This document shows positions 53,141 through 64,000 of a stretch of 64,000 nt of DNA, one piece after another. Made by a program: the position numbers and the translations under genes. The notes below the pieces were generated by a model. That model saw only the letters and a program-made list of their open reading frames with translations. It was not told where the DNA came from and did no database searches. This DNA is from Cristatella mucedo (taxonomy: Eukaryota; Bryozoa; Phylactolaemata; Cristatellidae), in contig WPIO01000017.1 of assembly GCA_009760855.2 (NCBI GenBank), positions 3,014,001 through 3,078,000 of the forward strand. The letters run 5' to 3'. Numbering within the stretch: position 1 is the first letter of the stretch; the number at the start of each line of letters is the position of its first letter.

Positions 53141-54400
53141 CTCTCTCTCACTCTCTTTTTCATCTCTCCGCGAGTTCCGGAGCTGCTTCCACCGGCTACT
53201 ACATCTGCGTGTAAGCTCGCACGCTTGCGTTGCACGCGTGTGATACAATAGAGCCGTCGTCGTCAGTACCGCAACTCATTTGTGGAGGGGAGGGGCTTCG
53301 TTCTTCGTCGCACTGCCATCGCGCGCCCGTGCCCCTCCTACCGTGTGAGCACTAAGGGATTGGATCAATCGCTGCGTGTCCCATGAGGGCATACGATTTA
53401 TGGCGGGTGAAGAGAATGTCATAAGATAAATCTCGGCAGTAAATCCTGCACCTGCGCCTTCGGAGTCGTAGAAGGAGATGCAAACATTAATAATGCAAGC
53501 AGGTTGTGGTGTCTGCAATGTATCTGGAATTTTCGAGAAATTGGTGTAAAAAGGACATGAACTAATTTACTGGCTGAGGAGCCTTGACGCCGCACTACTT
53601 TCTCAACTTTATCAAGTAGACAGCTAAAGACATTGTCCCAGCCCAACTCATTACATCTAGAAGTTCGCAATAGTAACTGAGACTTGGCGCTTGAAAATTT
53701 CTATCTTACTAGAAGTCGGTTTTGAATATCTTTAAAAGGTCAGAGTCATTAAACGGCAATTAGATCGGTTGCAGCTTCCCGGCAGTTTGCTAAGAGCTGC
53801 GCCTCAAAAATACTGACAGAATGCACTCACAGTCATTACTAGTTTGGCCGCGGTGCTGAAATGCCCACTTTATTTCGACACAATTTGGGCATTAAGATTA
53901 CCAATAGGGTTTAAGTTTTGGGAAAGGAACCGAGTAAATGTCGAAGAAATCATGGCTGCTACATCAAGACAGACGGAATTTTCAAAAATCTCGCTTGTTT
54001 TCCATCCATTTTCTGCACACTATGGGCGAGTTATATATTTTATTTGAAACGCCCTAGCTAGTTGATATTGCTATTGTTGACCATTCCTTCTTTTAGTAAC
54101 TTGATGTTACCAGAAGTGCTGCAGGCACTGCAAAGCAATTACTGTCTGTGCATGTTCATGAACTGCAACAGACAAGGCACGGGCCATTGACCGTTTAGCT
54201 TCTGGATGTGTTGCCTAAAGCAGCGGTCCAGCAAGTAGGGTGTCGAAATTACCTCTCAAGTCGAGGTAATGACATGACAGGCAATTTCGCGTTTTAATGC
54301 ACCGGCGTTCTTTTGCACGGTTTGCCACCAAGAGCTATCATCGCTGCTTGCGCTGTAGCGCACCTCTTTGTAAGCTAAATGTTAGTTTTTATATCTAAAA
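53141..54400. other. Unassigned DNA
   Basis: No exon or recognised repeat could be supported on either strand. Confidence 0.35.
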
Positions 54401-54401
54401 T

Positions 54402-54530
54402 AAAACTCATTTGTATAGCAGCCCCAGAGAACTTGATCTATTGAAGCGCTTCACATATGCCGCAGGGTTCGATCCCACGACCTCGGTCGTCAAAGGCAAG
54501 CGAGCACTTTAGCCCTGGCCCAAACCAGAG
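54402..54530 (-). mobile_element. SINE (tRNA head, LINE A-like tail)
   Basis: On the plus strand: CTCATTTGTATAGCAGCCCC, AGAGAACTTGATCTATTG, GGGTTCGATCCCACGACCTC and GCACTTTAGCCC. It is an older copy of the 63867 type. Confidence 0.6.
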
Positions 54531-55237
54531 CGCAATCGTCCAATCGCATGTTTGAGGGGATACGCGTAAGTCGTAAGCATGGCGCCAATGATAAGACACA
54601 AACGTGGTGTTCTTTCTGAGATTCCTTCGGGATTTCTTGGTTCGGAGCCACATTATCTCTGCCAAATATCCTCCTGTGTAAGATATTTCCATTGATGGTT
54701 TATTTAATTCGCAAGTAGCAGAGCTCCTAGCACTATTTAATTATATTACACCATTTAACACACTCTTGTCATTCGCAGTACGCTTGCTTCGCAGTTGCTT
54801 TTGCCTTAAAAGTATATAAAAATGGCCATTATTCACCAAAAAGTTTCTTTTATTACGACGGGAGTTATACATTTGAAATTTGTTCACTTTCCATAACATT
54901 TGAGATGCAGCTTAGAGCAAAATTCTGATGGCTAAATAAATATCATATCTTTGGTACACAATTATTTTTTGCTCGTAATACGTTGGTACATTTTACTATT
55001 TAATATATATATATATATAATATCTAATATAATACTACATTATAAAACTCCGTCACATTTTTATAAAACCTTATGCGTTTGATAATTTTGTTTGTCTACC
55101 TTTAATTTCCCTCACTAGATCGTATGGCTGAGACCCGGAATTGAGCAGTCATTTAACAAATTAGTACATCGTATTTATTCACACATTTCCAATTAAAAGT
55201 TGAAGTAATGTAAATCATTGAAATATGAAATAATAAT
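54531..55237. other. Unassigned AT-rich DNA
   Basis: The stretch holds an (AT) run at 55004-55020. No gene is seen. Confidence 0.35.
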
Positions 55238-55239
55238 TT

Positions 55240-55565
55240 AATAATAATAATTCACTTGATAAAGCGCCCTCAGAGAACTTAATCTCTCTCTAGGCGCTTT
55301 ACATTTGCTGTAAAGTGAAATGCAATTGAATGGTAAGTAAAATCATGCTTGAAAAACAAACGAAATGAAAAATATGGTTAGGGGTGACATGAACAGGGTC
55401 AGCATGCAAATGTGGTTAGTGGCAGCATGCACAGTGTCAGCACGCATAAGCACATCAAGGACGAATCACAGGGACCCACTAAATGCTGTCCTAAATAGGT
55501 GTGTTTTTAGGTTCCTTTTAAATGTGATCAGGTCAGGGGATGTTCTGACGCAGGTCGGGATGAAA
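55240..55565 (-). mobile_element. LINE family A 3' end, truncated
   Basis: On the plus strand: (AAT)n, CACTTGATAAAGCGCCCTCA, GCACATCAAGGACGAATCAC and GGGGATGTTCTGACGCAGG. The last RT codons are present; truncation is at about 55562. Confidence 0.85.
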
Positions 55566-57203
55566 GCCTTAAGTAAACCAGCTCCGTTTAATTCACGCTG
55601 CGTAAGCGGATGCACATCTGCATTTTACTAAGATGGCATCGAAAGCATCAGGCAGACGCATTTTGCCATAGCGACAGAAAATTTATCGAGACAAGGGCGA
55701 AAAAGTGCCGGAAGAGGAAGTTGTCTTCTCTCGAGCCCGTCGCTTTCTCTGGATCACTCGGTGCACCTCAAAGACGATTAGCAGCTTTAGGATCTTCAGA
55801 TGGACTCATCGAGCTACGATGAGCTCAGCTGGAAGTTTATCAAATACTCCAAAATGGTGGCCGACTCAACAGGTCGTCCAGGCGATTTCTATCAAGTTTC
55901 TCTGCTATCTTTGCCTTTGGGATAGCAGAGACTGCCATGCGCTGTACAATATACGAGACTGGGCCTAGTTGGACTAATTTTTCTGTGAGGATAAACAATT
56001 TCAAGTGGGAGCCACAAGTGGACGGTGCTAGTGCCACCACTGCACATCAAATTGTGCGTTACCAGGATAGTAAATGGAAAACGTGATAGAAGACTTTGTT
56101 CTTTTGAAGATCGATTCGGGAAAGTGATATAAAGTATAACAATAAATCTCAATAACCACCCACTTCTAAATTGTTCGTGGTAGTTTTTGAGTAATTCCAG
56201 CATAAACGCAGGTTAATTCTTGTTCGTTCGTTTTTCTACACACTGTGAAACGAAAGACGCGAATTCGAAATCTTCCACTTTCTTATCGGAAACAGGCATC
56301 TGTGCAAATGTATCGCTGTCCTGGTCACAGGAGCGAAGTTTGTGGAGAAAAATAGCCATTTTACCTACTCTTTGCGTCTTGAGCAATTGCAAAATAGTCC
56401 CAACTACCCAGGAATAAAGACAAAGCAGAGCTTCGTTACGCAGAGCTAGCTTTGAACGTACCTTCTTTAGTTCGCTATGCTGTAGCAGTTCCACGAGCAC
56501 ATCTCACTAAATTACCCATTGGAACGTTCAACACCATCGTGTTATTGGGTTGAGCTATCCCCGTCCTTTCTCATTGTTACAAAGCGGGATCTTTTCGCAT
56601 TCCTTCCTTATGGTTGGTTTGGTTGTAAGCAGCACTGCTGCGTTGCTCCGCTGAGCTGGCAGTACCTTTTAACCTCTTTCTGATCCGCACACCATTCTCA
56701 AGGCCCCGTTCGCCAGGCGCCAAACAAGTTCTCGTTAGTGTCCAGAGTCCCGCAGAGGCAGTGCGCTAATAAGCATTATAGTCGCTTTGCGGCACGTTTC
56801 AGGCATCGCCTCAAATGCTCATGGCGCGCGAGAGCGACAGCGAGCTGCGAATACGCGACAGCGGGAGTAAAGAAACTAGCGGAGCCTCTGAGAGCACGCG
56901 CGAGTGGCTGTGTTCAGCTGAATTTTCTAAGCTTGTTAGTCGTGGATAGCTAGTTGTCGGTGCCCGACAGGCGGGCATTATGCGACAGGCCACGTACATT
57001 TGAGAGCTATTTCCGCTCTTGCCTGACTACACGCTGCAGTGAGGCCTAAGGAGAGCTGGCTTTTCGCGGGCTGAAAACCTGAGGAAATTGCGACGTCAAT
57101 GCTGTCCAGCCGGCACCGGCGTCCGCTAGGTTGCTGCGACGAAATAGCACGGCTCGGTATACTGCCGGCTCTTTGCCGCGGTGCGATCTATCGCCCTGCT
57201 TAA
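55566..57203. other. Unassigned DNA
   Basis: Frames at 55610-55968 (+) and 56213-56500 (-) have protein-like composition but no recognised domain; the second contains DSDTFAQMPVSDKKVEDFEF. No splice partner was found. Confidence 0.35.
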
Positions 57204-57362
57204 GAGCCGTGATGGCTCAGAAGGCAAGGAGCTCGCTTTGAACGACTGGAGTCGTGGGTTCGAATCCTACTGTGGGCTGTCTGCTATTCCCACCTCCAAG
57301 CGGCGGCGTATGTCGTTAGGGCTCTTCGGCCGCTACTCAAATGAGGCCGTTTCGTCAGCTAC
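57204..57362 (+). mobile_element. tRNA-derived SINE, type 1
   Basis: AGCCGTGATGGCTCAGAAGG, CTGGAGTCGTGGGTTCGAAT, CCTACTGTGGGCTGTCTGCT, GTTAGGGCTCTTCGGCCGCT and CCGTTTCGTCAGCT. A and B boxes are visible, and the body is diverged. Confidence 0.75.
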
Positions 57363-57641
57363 TTTCTTTTCTCTACAAGCAGAGACCGGCGCAGAAGGCA
57401 GACTTTTCTCTTGGCCCAGCCTCCGCCGCCGGCGGCGGATCATTTCCAGCCTTTCAGCAGCGCGGCGGCGCAGCGCCGTCACTCAGACTGGCGGCCTGCA
57501 ACCGCTAGCATCGCCGCCGTCTCGCGTACGCGTAAGTGATTGCGATGGTCTCCGCCACCGCCGCCGTCGCTCGGATCGGGCCTGCAGTTGCTCCGGGGAA
57601 GTTCGCGAACGGCCAACTGTCCTCTAATTTGGCCGCAGAGA

Positions 57642-57733
57642 ACGGAGGAGGAGGAGGAGGAGGAGGAGGAGGTGGAGGAGGAGGAGGAGGTGGAGGAGGA
57701 GGAGGAGGAGGAGGAGGAGGAGGAGGGGGAGGA

Positions 57734-57764
<31 letters not shown>

Positions 57765-57790
57765 GAGGAGGAGGAGGAGGAGGAGAAGAA
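57642..57790. repeat. (GGA)n microsatellite
   Basis: A polypurine GGA run of about 150 bp with GGT and GGGG interruptions at 57672, 57690 and 57727-57742. Poly-Gly or poly-Glu frames are artefacts. Confidence 0.97.
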
Positions 57791-59537
57791 GAGGAGGAGA
57801 AGGGGAGACGAGTTGGCGTTTGCAGCCGCCTCGGTGCGTTCGCCTCGGTGCGTTTACGCCTCGGTGCGTTCTGGGAGCTCGTTTGGGTTCAAACATCACG
57901 ACTGACTGCCGCCGGCGCCGCCGCCCCCCCCCGCCCCGCCGAATCCTACTGGCGAGCTGGCGCGATCGTACGAACCGCAGTGTAGGAGGCCGCCGCTTTT
58001 TCGTAATCCTGCTGTTTCACCAAGAGGTCGGCGGCCGAGCGGTACGTGTCGAACATGCAGCCAATTTCTCCCTGACTCCTGTCGTCGTACATGGTTGCGT
58101 CGCGGGTAACTCGCTCTCTCGCGGTCGGCGTGCGACGCGGGGAAAGCTAGCCCTGCCGAAATAGATTCGGGCTCGCGTCGACCCGCCGGATCGATGCCGC
58201 TGCTAGGCAGCGGCAATTCGGCTGGAGCGCACAGACGACCCTCAGACTCACCCGTCTCCGGCCCTAGCCGGCCAGAGTGGGGCTGTTGGTTTTCGTCGCT
58301 GGCGCCGGCGCCGGCGGCGCAGTCGGAGCCGCACGCGATAACTCCGAGCCGCGTGCACGGCAGCGCGTACGCGCTCCTCCGTCTCTCTCTCTCTCTCCCT
58401 CTCGCGTCGTCCGCACACTCATCCGAGGAGTAAGCAGCGCTCGGTCGCGTTTGAGCTGTTCCTCCATTTAATTAAAACCTATCCCGCCCGTTGAGTGGTA
58501 CTACGCGGCGACGCCCTGCCGGCGGCGCCAGCTGACGGCACGGCAGTCAGTGCTAGCGTCTCTCGGTTTTGCCAAAACAACGAGCCCGGGTCATCATCTT
58601 TCACCGGTCTTCCATCCGGAAACGTACGGCCCACGAGAATTGATGGCGTAGGCATCGAGACTGGCGGGAAGCGACGCACGTCGAGCGCGGCTCTACCGAG
58701 CTCCACGCACGAGCGCCAATTCGTTCCGGTATTTAAGCTCGACTTCACCCAACTCTCCAGGAGCGCCGAATTTAACTAGGGAAAGTGTTGACGCAAAGCT
58801 TTAGTAGCAACGCTCAACAACGCCTATTTAGTAGCGCGTCGGCTGCACAGGCAGTCCCCTTCTAGGAATAGGAAGACAGCCGGCGGTTGGACGCTTGTTG
58901 CTGCGATGTCTGTCGCAAGCGGCCCACGCCGGCAATCTCGCACGCTATATCCCACTTCCGTCCTTCTACCGCTCGCGAGCTACCCGCACAAGTCTAGCCG
59001 AGCCCGATCCGTGTGGGCAGACCGGCGGAGCGGGGGGGGGGGGCTGCGGTCGCGTCAAATTATCGCGGAGCATTTAGCGCCGGATACCTCCGGACAGAAG
59101 CGGGCCGAACTGGCCGGCGTACGAATAGGCTGCGGCTGCGTAGGCAGGGGGAGCGGGCATGTCTGGAACTCGTTACGTAGCGTAGAAGTTCGCCTCCAGG
59201 GGACGCCGTTAGAGGGATTTCACAATTTGCAGTGGTCAATGCTGAAAATTTTTTCACGCACTGTCATCAGAAGATGAACGGGAAGATGGCTGGAAAGGGG
59301 GGGAGGTCCCGACGGAGCATGAACTCTCACCGGAAGTTGTACCGACCAGATTAAACGCCGCCTCGTCTTGGTTGTGCTCGTTTGTCTCGCCTCGCGGTCT
59401 CTCAACCGTCTGCAGCGACGAGCGTGGGAACGTTCCCACTGTAGTCAGCGACTGCTATCGCGTGCGGTAAGAGGCGTGCGGTAAGAGGACCGAGATCGCG
59501 ACGCATCGCCGCCGCCGCGGGCACTGACTGGCTGTGC

Positions 59538-59564
59538 TGCACTGCACTGCACTGCACTGCACTG
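59538..59564. repeat. (ACTGC)n short tandem repeat
   Basis: About five copies of the pentamer ACTGC. Confidence 0.9.
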
Positions 59565-59789
59565 GCGGCCGAGACGCCGCAGCTCAGCAGCTGCGTCGAG
59601 GTTATCTCGGCCGAATCGCGCACGATAGCTGAGCTGCGCTGCGTTGAGTTAGTGCGGCGCCCAATAGCCCGGGTCGCGGCTATTCACTCGCGCGAGCGTT
59701 TCCTGCGTTTCGTTGGCCGCTCGATTCGGCCCTTTGGGATCGTCCGTCGGCTGCATGCGGCCTTCGTGTGTGAGCAGGCAACCGTTAAT

Positions 59790-60960
59790 GATAATAACAA
59801 AAGTACATTTATATAGAGCCCTCTGAGAACTTAATCTCTTTCTAGGCAATTTGCATATGCTACAAAGGAAGCATGATGGAATGCTAAGTGTAAACAAGCA
59901 TAACTTGGTTAGACGTGACATGCACCGGGTCAACATGCAAATATGATTTGTGGCAGCATGCACAATGTCAGAACGCATACGAACACAGAGGAAGAATCAC
60001 ATGGATCCACTACATGCTGTAATAAATAGATGTGTTTTCAGCTTAGTTTTAAATGTCGTCAAGTCAGGGGATGTCGTGGCGTCAGTCGGGATTGAGTTCC
60101 AGCCTTTGGGAGCATACGAACTAAAGGCACGGTCTCCAGAGAATTTGAGATTTGTACGAGGTGTAGCGTAATGATTTGATTCAGAAAAGTGAGTGGTACG
60201 ATAGCCTGGTGGGGGAGTAGATTTGATAGGTAGGCTGGAGCCTAAGAATGGAGTGACCTAAAAGTGAGTGACAAAACCCTGAAGTCGATACATTGCTTGA
60301 CTGGGAGCCAGTGCAGGTCGGCGAAAGTGGTGTAATGTGGCAACTGCTCACGACAGTCAAGCCTAGCTAGGCGGACCTGCCTTTTAGGTTGCACCACGTG
60401 ACCAGGCGAGGTGTGAGATGGCAACTACGATGCCAACGACAGACAAGCCTGGCTGCAGAGATTTGACTATCTGTAAGCACCTGCGATTGCACAGGCCGGT
60501 AGACCAGCAAATAGTGACTTACCGAAGTCGAGACGGTATGTTACAAATGCGTGGACCAATTCAGATGTGGTACGCCTGTCTAAGCAAGCCCGAATTTTAG
60601 CGATGTCATGTAGATGAAAGTAGGCAGACTTGACTGTGGAGCTGACGTGGCCGTCTAATAAAAGGTCACTTTGGAACAGAACATCTAGATTTCGTGCAGG
60701 TGCAACAGGAGATATGCTGGCAGAGACGATTTTTAACGTTATGTTTTCCATTTTCTGGCTCACACTTGGTTTGCCCATAACCAGTAGGTTGGTTTTATCG
60801 TCATTCAATTCAAGAAAGTCTACTGCCATCCATGTCCGGAGGTCAGCAATGCATGCAGCAAGAGAGTTAAAAGAATTCGATGTGCTGAAGCGCTGGGTAG
60901 GATCAAAGCAAAGATACAAGCGAATGTCATCTGCATAGAAGTGAAAGCCTAGATCCATGG
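59790..60960 (-). pseudogene. LINE family A, truncated copy
   Basis: Minus strand: LGFHFYADDIRLYLCFDPTQ, FLELNDDKTNLLVMGKPSVS and HVSSTVKSAYFHLHDIAKIR are open from 60960 to 60470. Then a rearranged and duplicated part follows (60355-60440 repeats ACGACAGACAAGCCT-type words), and the 3' UTR. The tail on the plus strand is TAATGATAATAAC. The catalytic YADD is kept, but the frame is broken. Confidence 0.85.
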
Positions 60961-61431
60961 CTGGCAATCGCATCGGCAAGAGGAAGAGTATGACCGTGAA
61001 CACGCCCCTCCCTGCAAAGCTTGGCTGGCGTTTGGCCATGCACGATCTGCCTTGTTGCCTGCTCACCTGCATCCCTGATCCCCGATCCCGGAGGCGTGGT
61101 GAGGAGCTGCTGCTTCACTCCCGCTGTGAGGCTGAGGTGCGGTGTTGAGAGGCAGCATTGGGAGTGAGGCAACTGGATTGAGCAGCACAGACTTAGGAGA
61201 GCCGAGTAGATACAGAGGACGTGAGGGCATGAGCAGTGGACTCACGATCGTAGCCCGCCCTCTCGATAAGCAGACTGCCTGCTTTTATTGGGAGTGAAAC
61301 CGTGACTGGAAGGAAACTCGTAGGCTGCCAGTGCATGTAGCAACTTCATCGAGTTGCACGAAGCGTGTTTGGCATATGTGCAAATATGTCAGGCGTGTGT
61401 CACATGCGGAGCAAAGCAGAAAATTGGGCAC
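60961..61431. other. Unassigned DNA
   Basis: No exon or recognised repeat is seen. Confidence 0.35.
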
Positions 61432-61536
61432 AGTAGAGTACTGCATTGGCCTGCCCTCGGGTGGTGCACGTGCTTGAATCCACAGAGTAGAGTACTTGCA
61501 TTGGCCTGCCCTCGGGTGGTACACATGCTTGAATCC
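61432..61536. repeat. 54-bp tandem duplication
   Basis: The unit beginning AGTAGAGTACTGCATTGGCC and ending GCTTGAATCC is present twice with a few differences. Confidence 0.85.
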
Positions 61537-61792
61537 GGGATTCAGCTGGGCTTCTAATTAGAGGGTTCTTTTAAGCCGTACAAAATAAATTCTGTATGGA
61601 AGTATGACCTCAACCGAAGCAGCCATACCAGGCCGGCCTGTTAACAGAGTCTGCCGAAGTGTGGTGCTCGGCAAATATAACGTGTCGGTAGGGCGGAGGT
61701 GGAGGCGGGACTGGACTTCCACCCACCCTTCGAGGTGGAATCACTAGTGTTATTCTGTATCTGCACATTTATGCTCACCATTTTGGTTGCAG

Positions 61793-62581
61793 TTGCTCTT
61801 TCGACAGTCAAAGCTGCTACGAATCATTAACTCGGACGACACAAATTGCCGTGCAATATGAGTTCTGATATCACAGAGATTGAGCTGCTTGGAGTGGAAA
61901 CCCAGCGTGTTCTTACCAGGGTGCTCGACAAGGAGTTTTCTGATGCCGAGGTTTGTGCCATCTAGTTCCTTCCTTCTTCCTTACCCTCATTCCTTTTCGC
62001 GTGTGACAACACCGTTGAAGGCGCAAGCTGCTGACTAGTGGCACGTGCACATTTCAGCTGACTGTGCTGTTGTTGCCGTCCTAGTAGCAAAATGTGAAAT
62101 GTAAATCTGGCCGAATCGACACCCGTACGTACAGATTTAGCATTAGCAAAGGCCTGCACAGGATAGCGAAACCCTTTGCCGGATATCTCACCTTGGGCAG
62201 TACAAATGAGTGATATGTCTTGTAAGCTATTTGCATTGAATTAACGACATTTGTCGTTGGAGACTAGCAGTTTCGACCGAAGTTATTTGTTTCTTTTTTT
62301 CTACACGGCATAATGCAGCTGTTACCCCAGCTTTTGGGTGCTTCAAGTTGTGCTTTATACAAGCAGCGTGTAGTTGCTTGCTGCACGGAGAAGTGCAATA
62401 GCGACTTATGATTTTTACCATCGGCATGACAACGTGTCATGCATTGTGGACTCGGATCTTGTACTCTGGATTCCGTTGCAGCTTTTCGACGTGCCAACTT
62501 CATTCGGAACGGTCAAAGTTGCCGTCCAGGGTAAACTTGGAAAGCCGGCCATTCTCACGTGCCACGACATCGGCTTAAACC
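61793..62581 (+). CDS. NDRG: NDRG-family protein, first two coding exons (partial gene)
   Basis: NDRG proteins are catalytically inactive alpha/beta-hydrolase-fold proteins acting in differentiation, stress response and trafficking. Exon 61793-61950 follows TTTTGGTTGCAG; the ATG at 61858 opens 31 codons (MSSDITEIELLGVETQRVLT) to GAG|GTTTGT. Exon 62482-62581 follows ATTCCGTTGCAG and encodes VPTSFGTVKVAVQGKLGKPA and ILTCHDIGLN, the family's first beta-strands and conserved TYHDIG-like motif, ending in phase 1 at C|GTGAGT. Phases agree. Later exons lie past 64000. The identification rests mainly on the second exon. A 5' UTR exon must lie to the left because 61793 follows an acceptor. Confidence 0.82.
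61858..61950 (+). CDS. NDRG: NDRG-family first coding exon
   Basis: 93 coding nt from ATG to GAG|GTTTGT. The ATG is preceded by an in-frame-free leader in the same exon and is the first in it. Confidence 0.75.
62482..62581 (+). CDS. NDRG: NDRG-family second coding exon
   Basis: 100 nt. It starts LFDVPTSFGTVKVAVQG and ends CHDIGLN plus the first base of a His or Arg codon. The motif PAILTCHDIG corresponds to P.ILTYHDIG in animal NDRGs. Confidence 0.85.
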
Positions 62582-63798
62582 GTGAGTAGGGCTTTTCCAG
62601 TCCCATGTTGACCCACCACGTGCTTTGTTCTTTGCTAGTTGTATGCGATTTTGTGATATGGGGGGGACAAATAGACCAATGCAAAATGAAACGGTGGTTA
62701 CTGGTTGGGCATGTTGGGGCCACAGGCGACTTTCTCAAAATAAACTTCCAGCCATGCCTGTGCTAGCCCTCTATTGAGATATTGAACTTTTGATTCCTCG
62801 CAAATTTTAAGAGGATGTGTTTAAGAGAGGGCGCTTTTGGAGTGGCATGGAGCGAGCACATCGCTCGTCTTTGGGACAGCGAACTTTGGCCCGCTCAGTC
62901 TGGCCGCCAGACCTTGCCTTGCATAGCCGTACACTACTTGTCAAAGTGACCTCGAATGAACCACAACTGGCTGCAGTTGAACTGCTGGGCTGCCCGTGGC
63001 GATGACGTTAGAGTCTCACTGCTCATCCTCGACTTCGTGTCCGATTAATGGTCTGTCGGTGCAATGACTTGGCTGATGCTATCGTGGCTGAGTGTAATTC
63101 TGTGTGTTGGGGGGGGGAGAACACACTCAGTCTGTCGCTTTGTCTTATGCTGCTATTTTGTTCTAGTGATCAGGTACTGTAGGGCTTCTCTTGATGGTAT
63201 GGTAGGAGCTGTTTGCATTTTGGATTGCAAGCTGACCAAATTCCTAAGCGTCTGTTTGGCAACACAAGTGTAGCGCTTTTGCAAACATGCCCCTCAGCAA
63301 ACCCCAAATTATCATTAGATGTAGACCTTTGTCGAAGGTCAACAGATGTGAAGCACCTAGAAAGAGATTGAGTTCTCTGAGGGTGCTTTATCAAGTGTAT
63401 TATTATTACTACTGCTAATACACTGGTCAACCATTTTTTGTACAATAGTCATGTTGCTGAAATAAAATTAGCCATCTATTATCAATTGCTATGTGCTCAA
63501 CACGAATATGACAGTCAATTGAATATGACAGAAATTGCAAAATTGGTTTTAATTTTTTGTAATCTGCAATAAATTAATGTGTACATCACGAAATGCATGC
63601 CATTAGTAATAGGCCTACTGTTAATGCCTGTAAAAAATGAAGTCGTAGACTACTGCTTATATTTCTTTGCCTGTCTCTTATGCAGCTGTTTGGGAGTGGC
63701 TCTGGGGAGTGTCCAACAGTAGTCAGCATTGTAGTGGACCATTTTCCGTGGTATCTTTATTCGATTGTTGCGATATATCTATGAAAAAGTTCGCCATG

Positions 63799-63801
<3 letters not shown>
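62582..63801 (+). other. Intron of the NDRG-family gene
   Basis: No further NDRG exon was found to the right edge. A G run lies at 63108-63117, and a LINE A tail at 63340-63418. Confidence 0.5.
63340..63418 (+). mobile_element. LINE family A tail scrap
   Basis: GTGAAGCACCTAGAAAGAGA, TTGAGTTCTCTGAGGGTGCT and TTTATCAAGTG with (ATT)n. Confidence 0.75.

Positions 63802-63802
<1 letters not shown>

Positions 63803-63866
<64 letters not shown>
63803..63866. repeat. (AT)n microsatellite
   Basis: A TA run of about 64 bp at the tail end of the following minus-strand SINE. Confidence 0.97.
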
Positions 63867-63869
<3 letters not shown>

Positions 63870-64000
63870 CATTTGTATAGCGCCCTAAGAGAACTTAATC
63901 TCTATTCAGGTGATTTGCATATGCCACGGGGCTCGAGCCCACGTCCTTGGCCAGACCTTGGTCGGGGCGAGCACCTTAACCACTGAGCCAAACCAGTTCG
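63867..64000 (-). mobile_element. SINE (tRNA head, LINE A-like tail), best copy
   Basis: Minus strand from the right edge: CGAACTGGTTTGGCTCAGTG, GTTAAGGTGCTCGCCCCGAC, the B-box-like GGGCTCGAGCCC, then ATTAAGTTCTCTTAGGGCGC, TATACAAATGAATT and the TA run. GAGTTCTCT-GGGCGCT is shared in order with the LINE A end. The head may continue past 64000. Confidence 0.75.

Larger units (their letters stand above)
57363..59780. promoter_or_regulatory. GC-rich region, possible CpG-island promoter
   Basis: From 57400 to 59700 the DNA is GC- and CpG-rich, unlike the flanks. A promoter for ODAD4 (-) or for an upstream NDRG exon (+) would fit the position, but no start site, TATA box or first exon can be assigned. 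The stretch also contains the GGA microsatellite, a G run at 59031-59042 and a CACTG repeat. Confidence 0.35.

Noticed and set aside
52561-53243. Long Ser/Leu-rich frames
   Set aside because: They are products of the CT microsatellite.
56213-56500. Minus-strand frame with acidic C-terminal end, as a first exon of ODAD4
   Set aside because: It does not resemble a TPR and has no phase 0 donor leading to the next exon.
57536-57985. Poly-Gly and poly-Glu frames
   Set aside because: They are products of the GGA microsatellite.

Overview
This is a window of animal nuclear DNA. It holds split genes with GT-AG introns, many non-LTR retrotransposon fragments, tRNA-derived SINEs, a Tc1/mariner remnant, a small LTR element and long microsatellites. 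The gene set (beta-catenin, the ciliary docking protein ODAD4/TTC25, an NDRG-family protein) is metazoan. The conserved beta-catenin sequence with large intronic repeats suggests an invertebrate bilaterian, possibly a spiralian; the clade is an inference and is not proved here.

Layout. Positions 1-272 are the 3' end of a LINE. From 1457 to 3913 (+) lie the last two coding exons of an unidentified coiled-coil protein. Convergent to it, 11473 to 4476 (-), is an almost complete beta-catenin gene in 11 coding exons: the GSK3/beta-TrCP degron, the Armadillo repeats and the C-terminal WFDTDL are all present, and one intron uses a GC donor. About 11.5-13.2 kb is GC-rich and is the likely beta-catenin promoter side. 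From 13.4 to 42.3 kb no host gene could be supported; this 29 kb is a graveyard of LINE copies (families A, B and C below), SINEs, a Tc1 transposase remnant (18.16-19.09 kb), a TRIM-like LTR element (20.65-21.88 kb), microsatellites and GC-rich low-complexity DNA. Family B is inserted inside a family A copy at 39.3-40.6 kb.

From 51401 to 42880 (-) are ten consecutive, phase-compatible exons of ODAD4 (TTC25), the TPR subunit of the outer dynein arm docking complex; its first and last exons were not found. Then follow a 0.5 kb CT array (52.6-53.1 kb), unassigned DNA, a GC-rich stretch (56.7-59.7 kb, possible promoter/CpG island), another LINE A copy and, from 61793 (+), the first coding exons of an NDRG-family gene that runs off the right edge.

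The genes are not an operon and share no obvious pathway: beta-catenin acts in adhesion and Wnt signalling, ODAD4 in motile cilia, NDRG in stress and differentiation. LINE family A (L2/CR1-like, YADD reverse transcriptase, ATT-repeat tail) dominates the repeat landscape. One SINE family carries a tail resembling the LINE A tail, suggesting it borrows that machinery.
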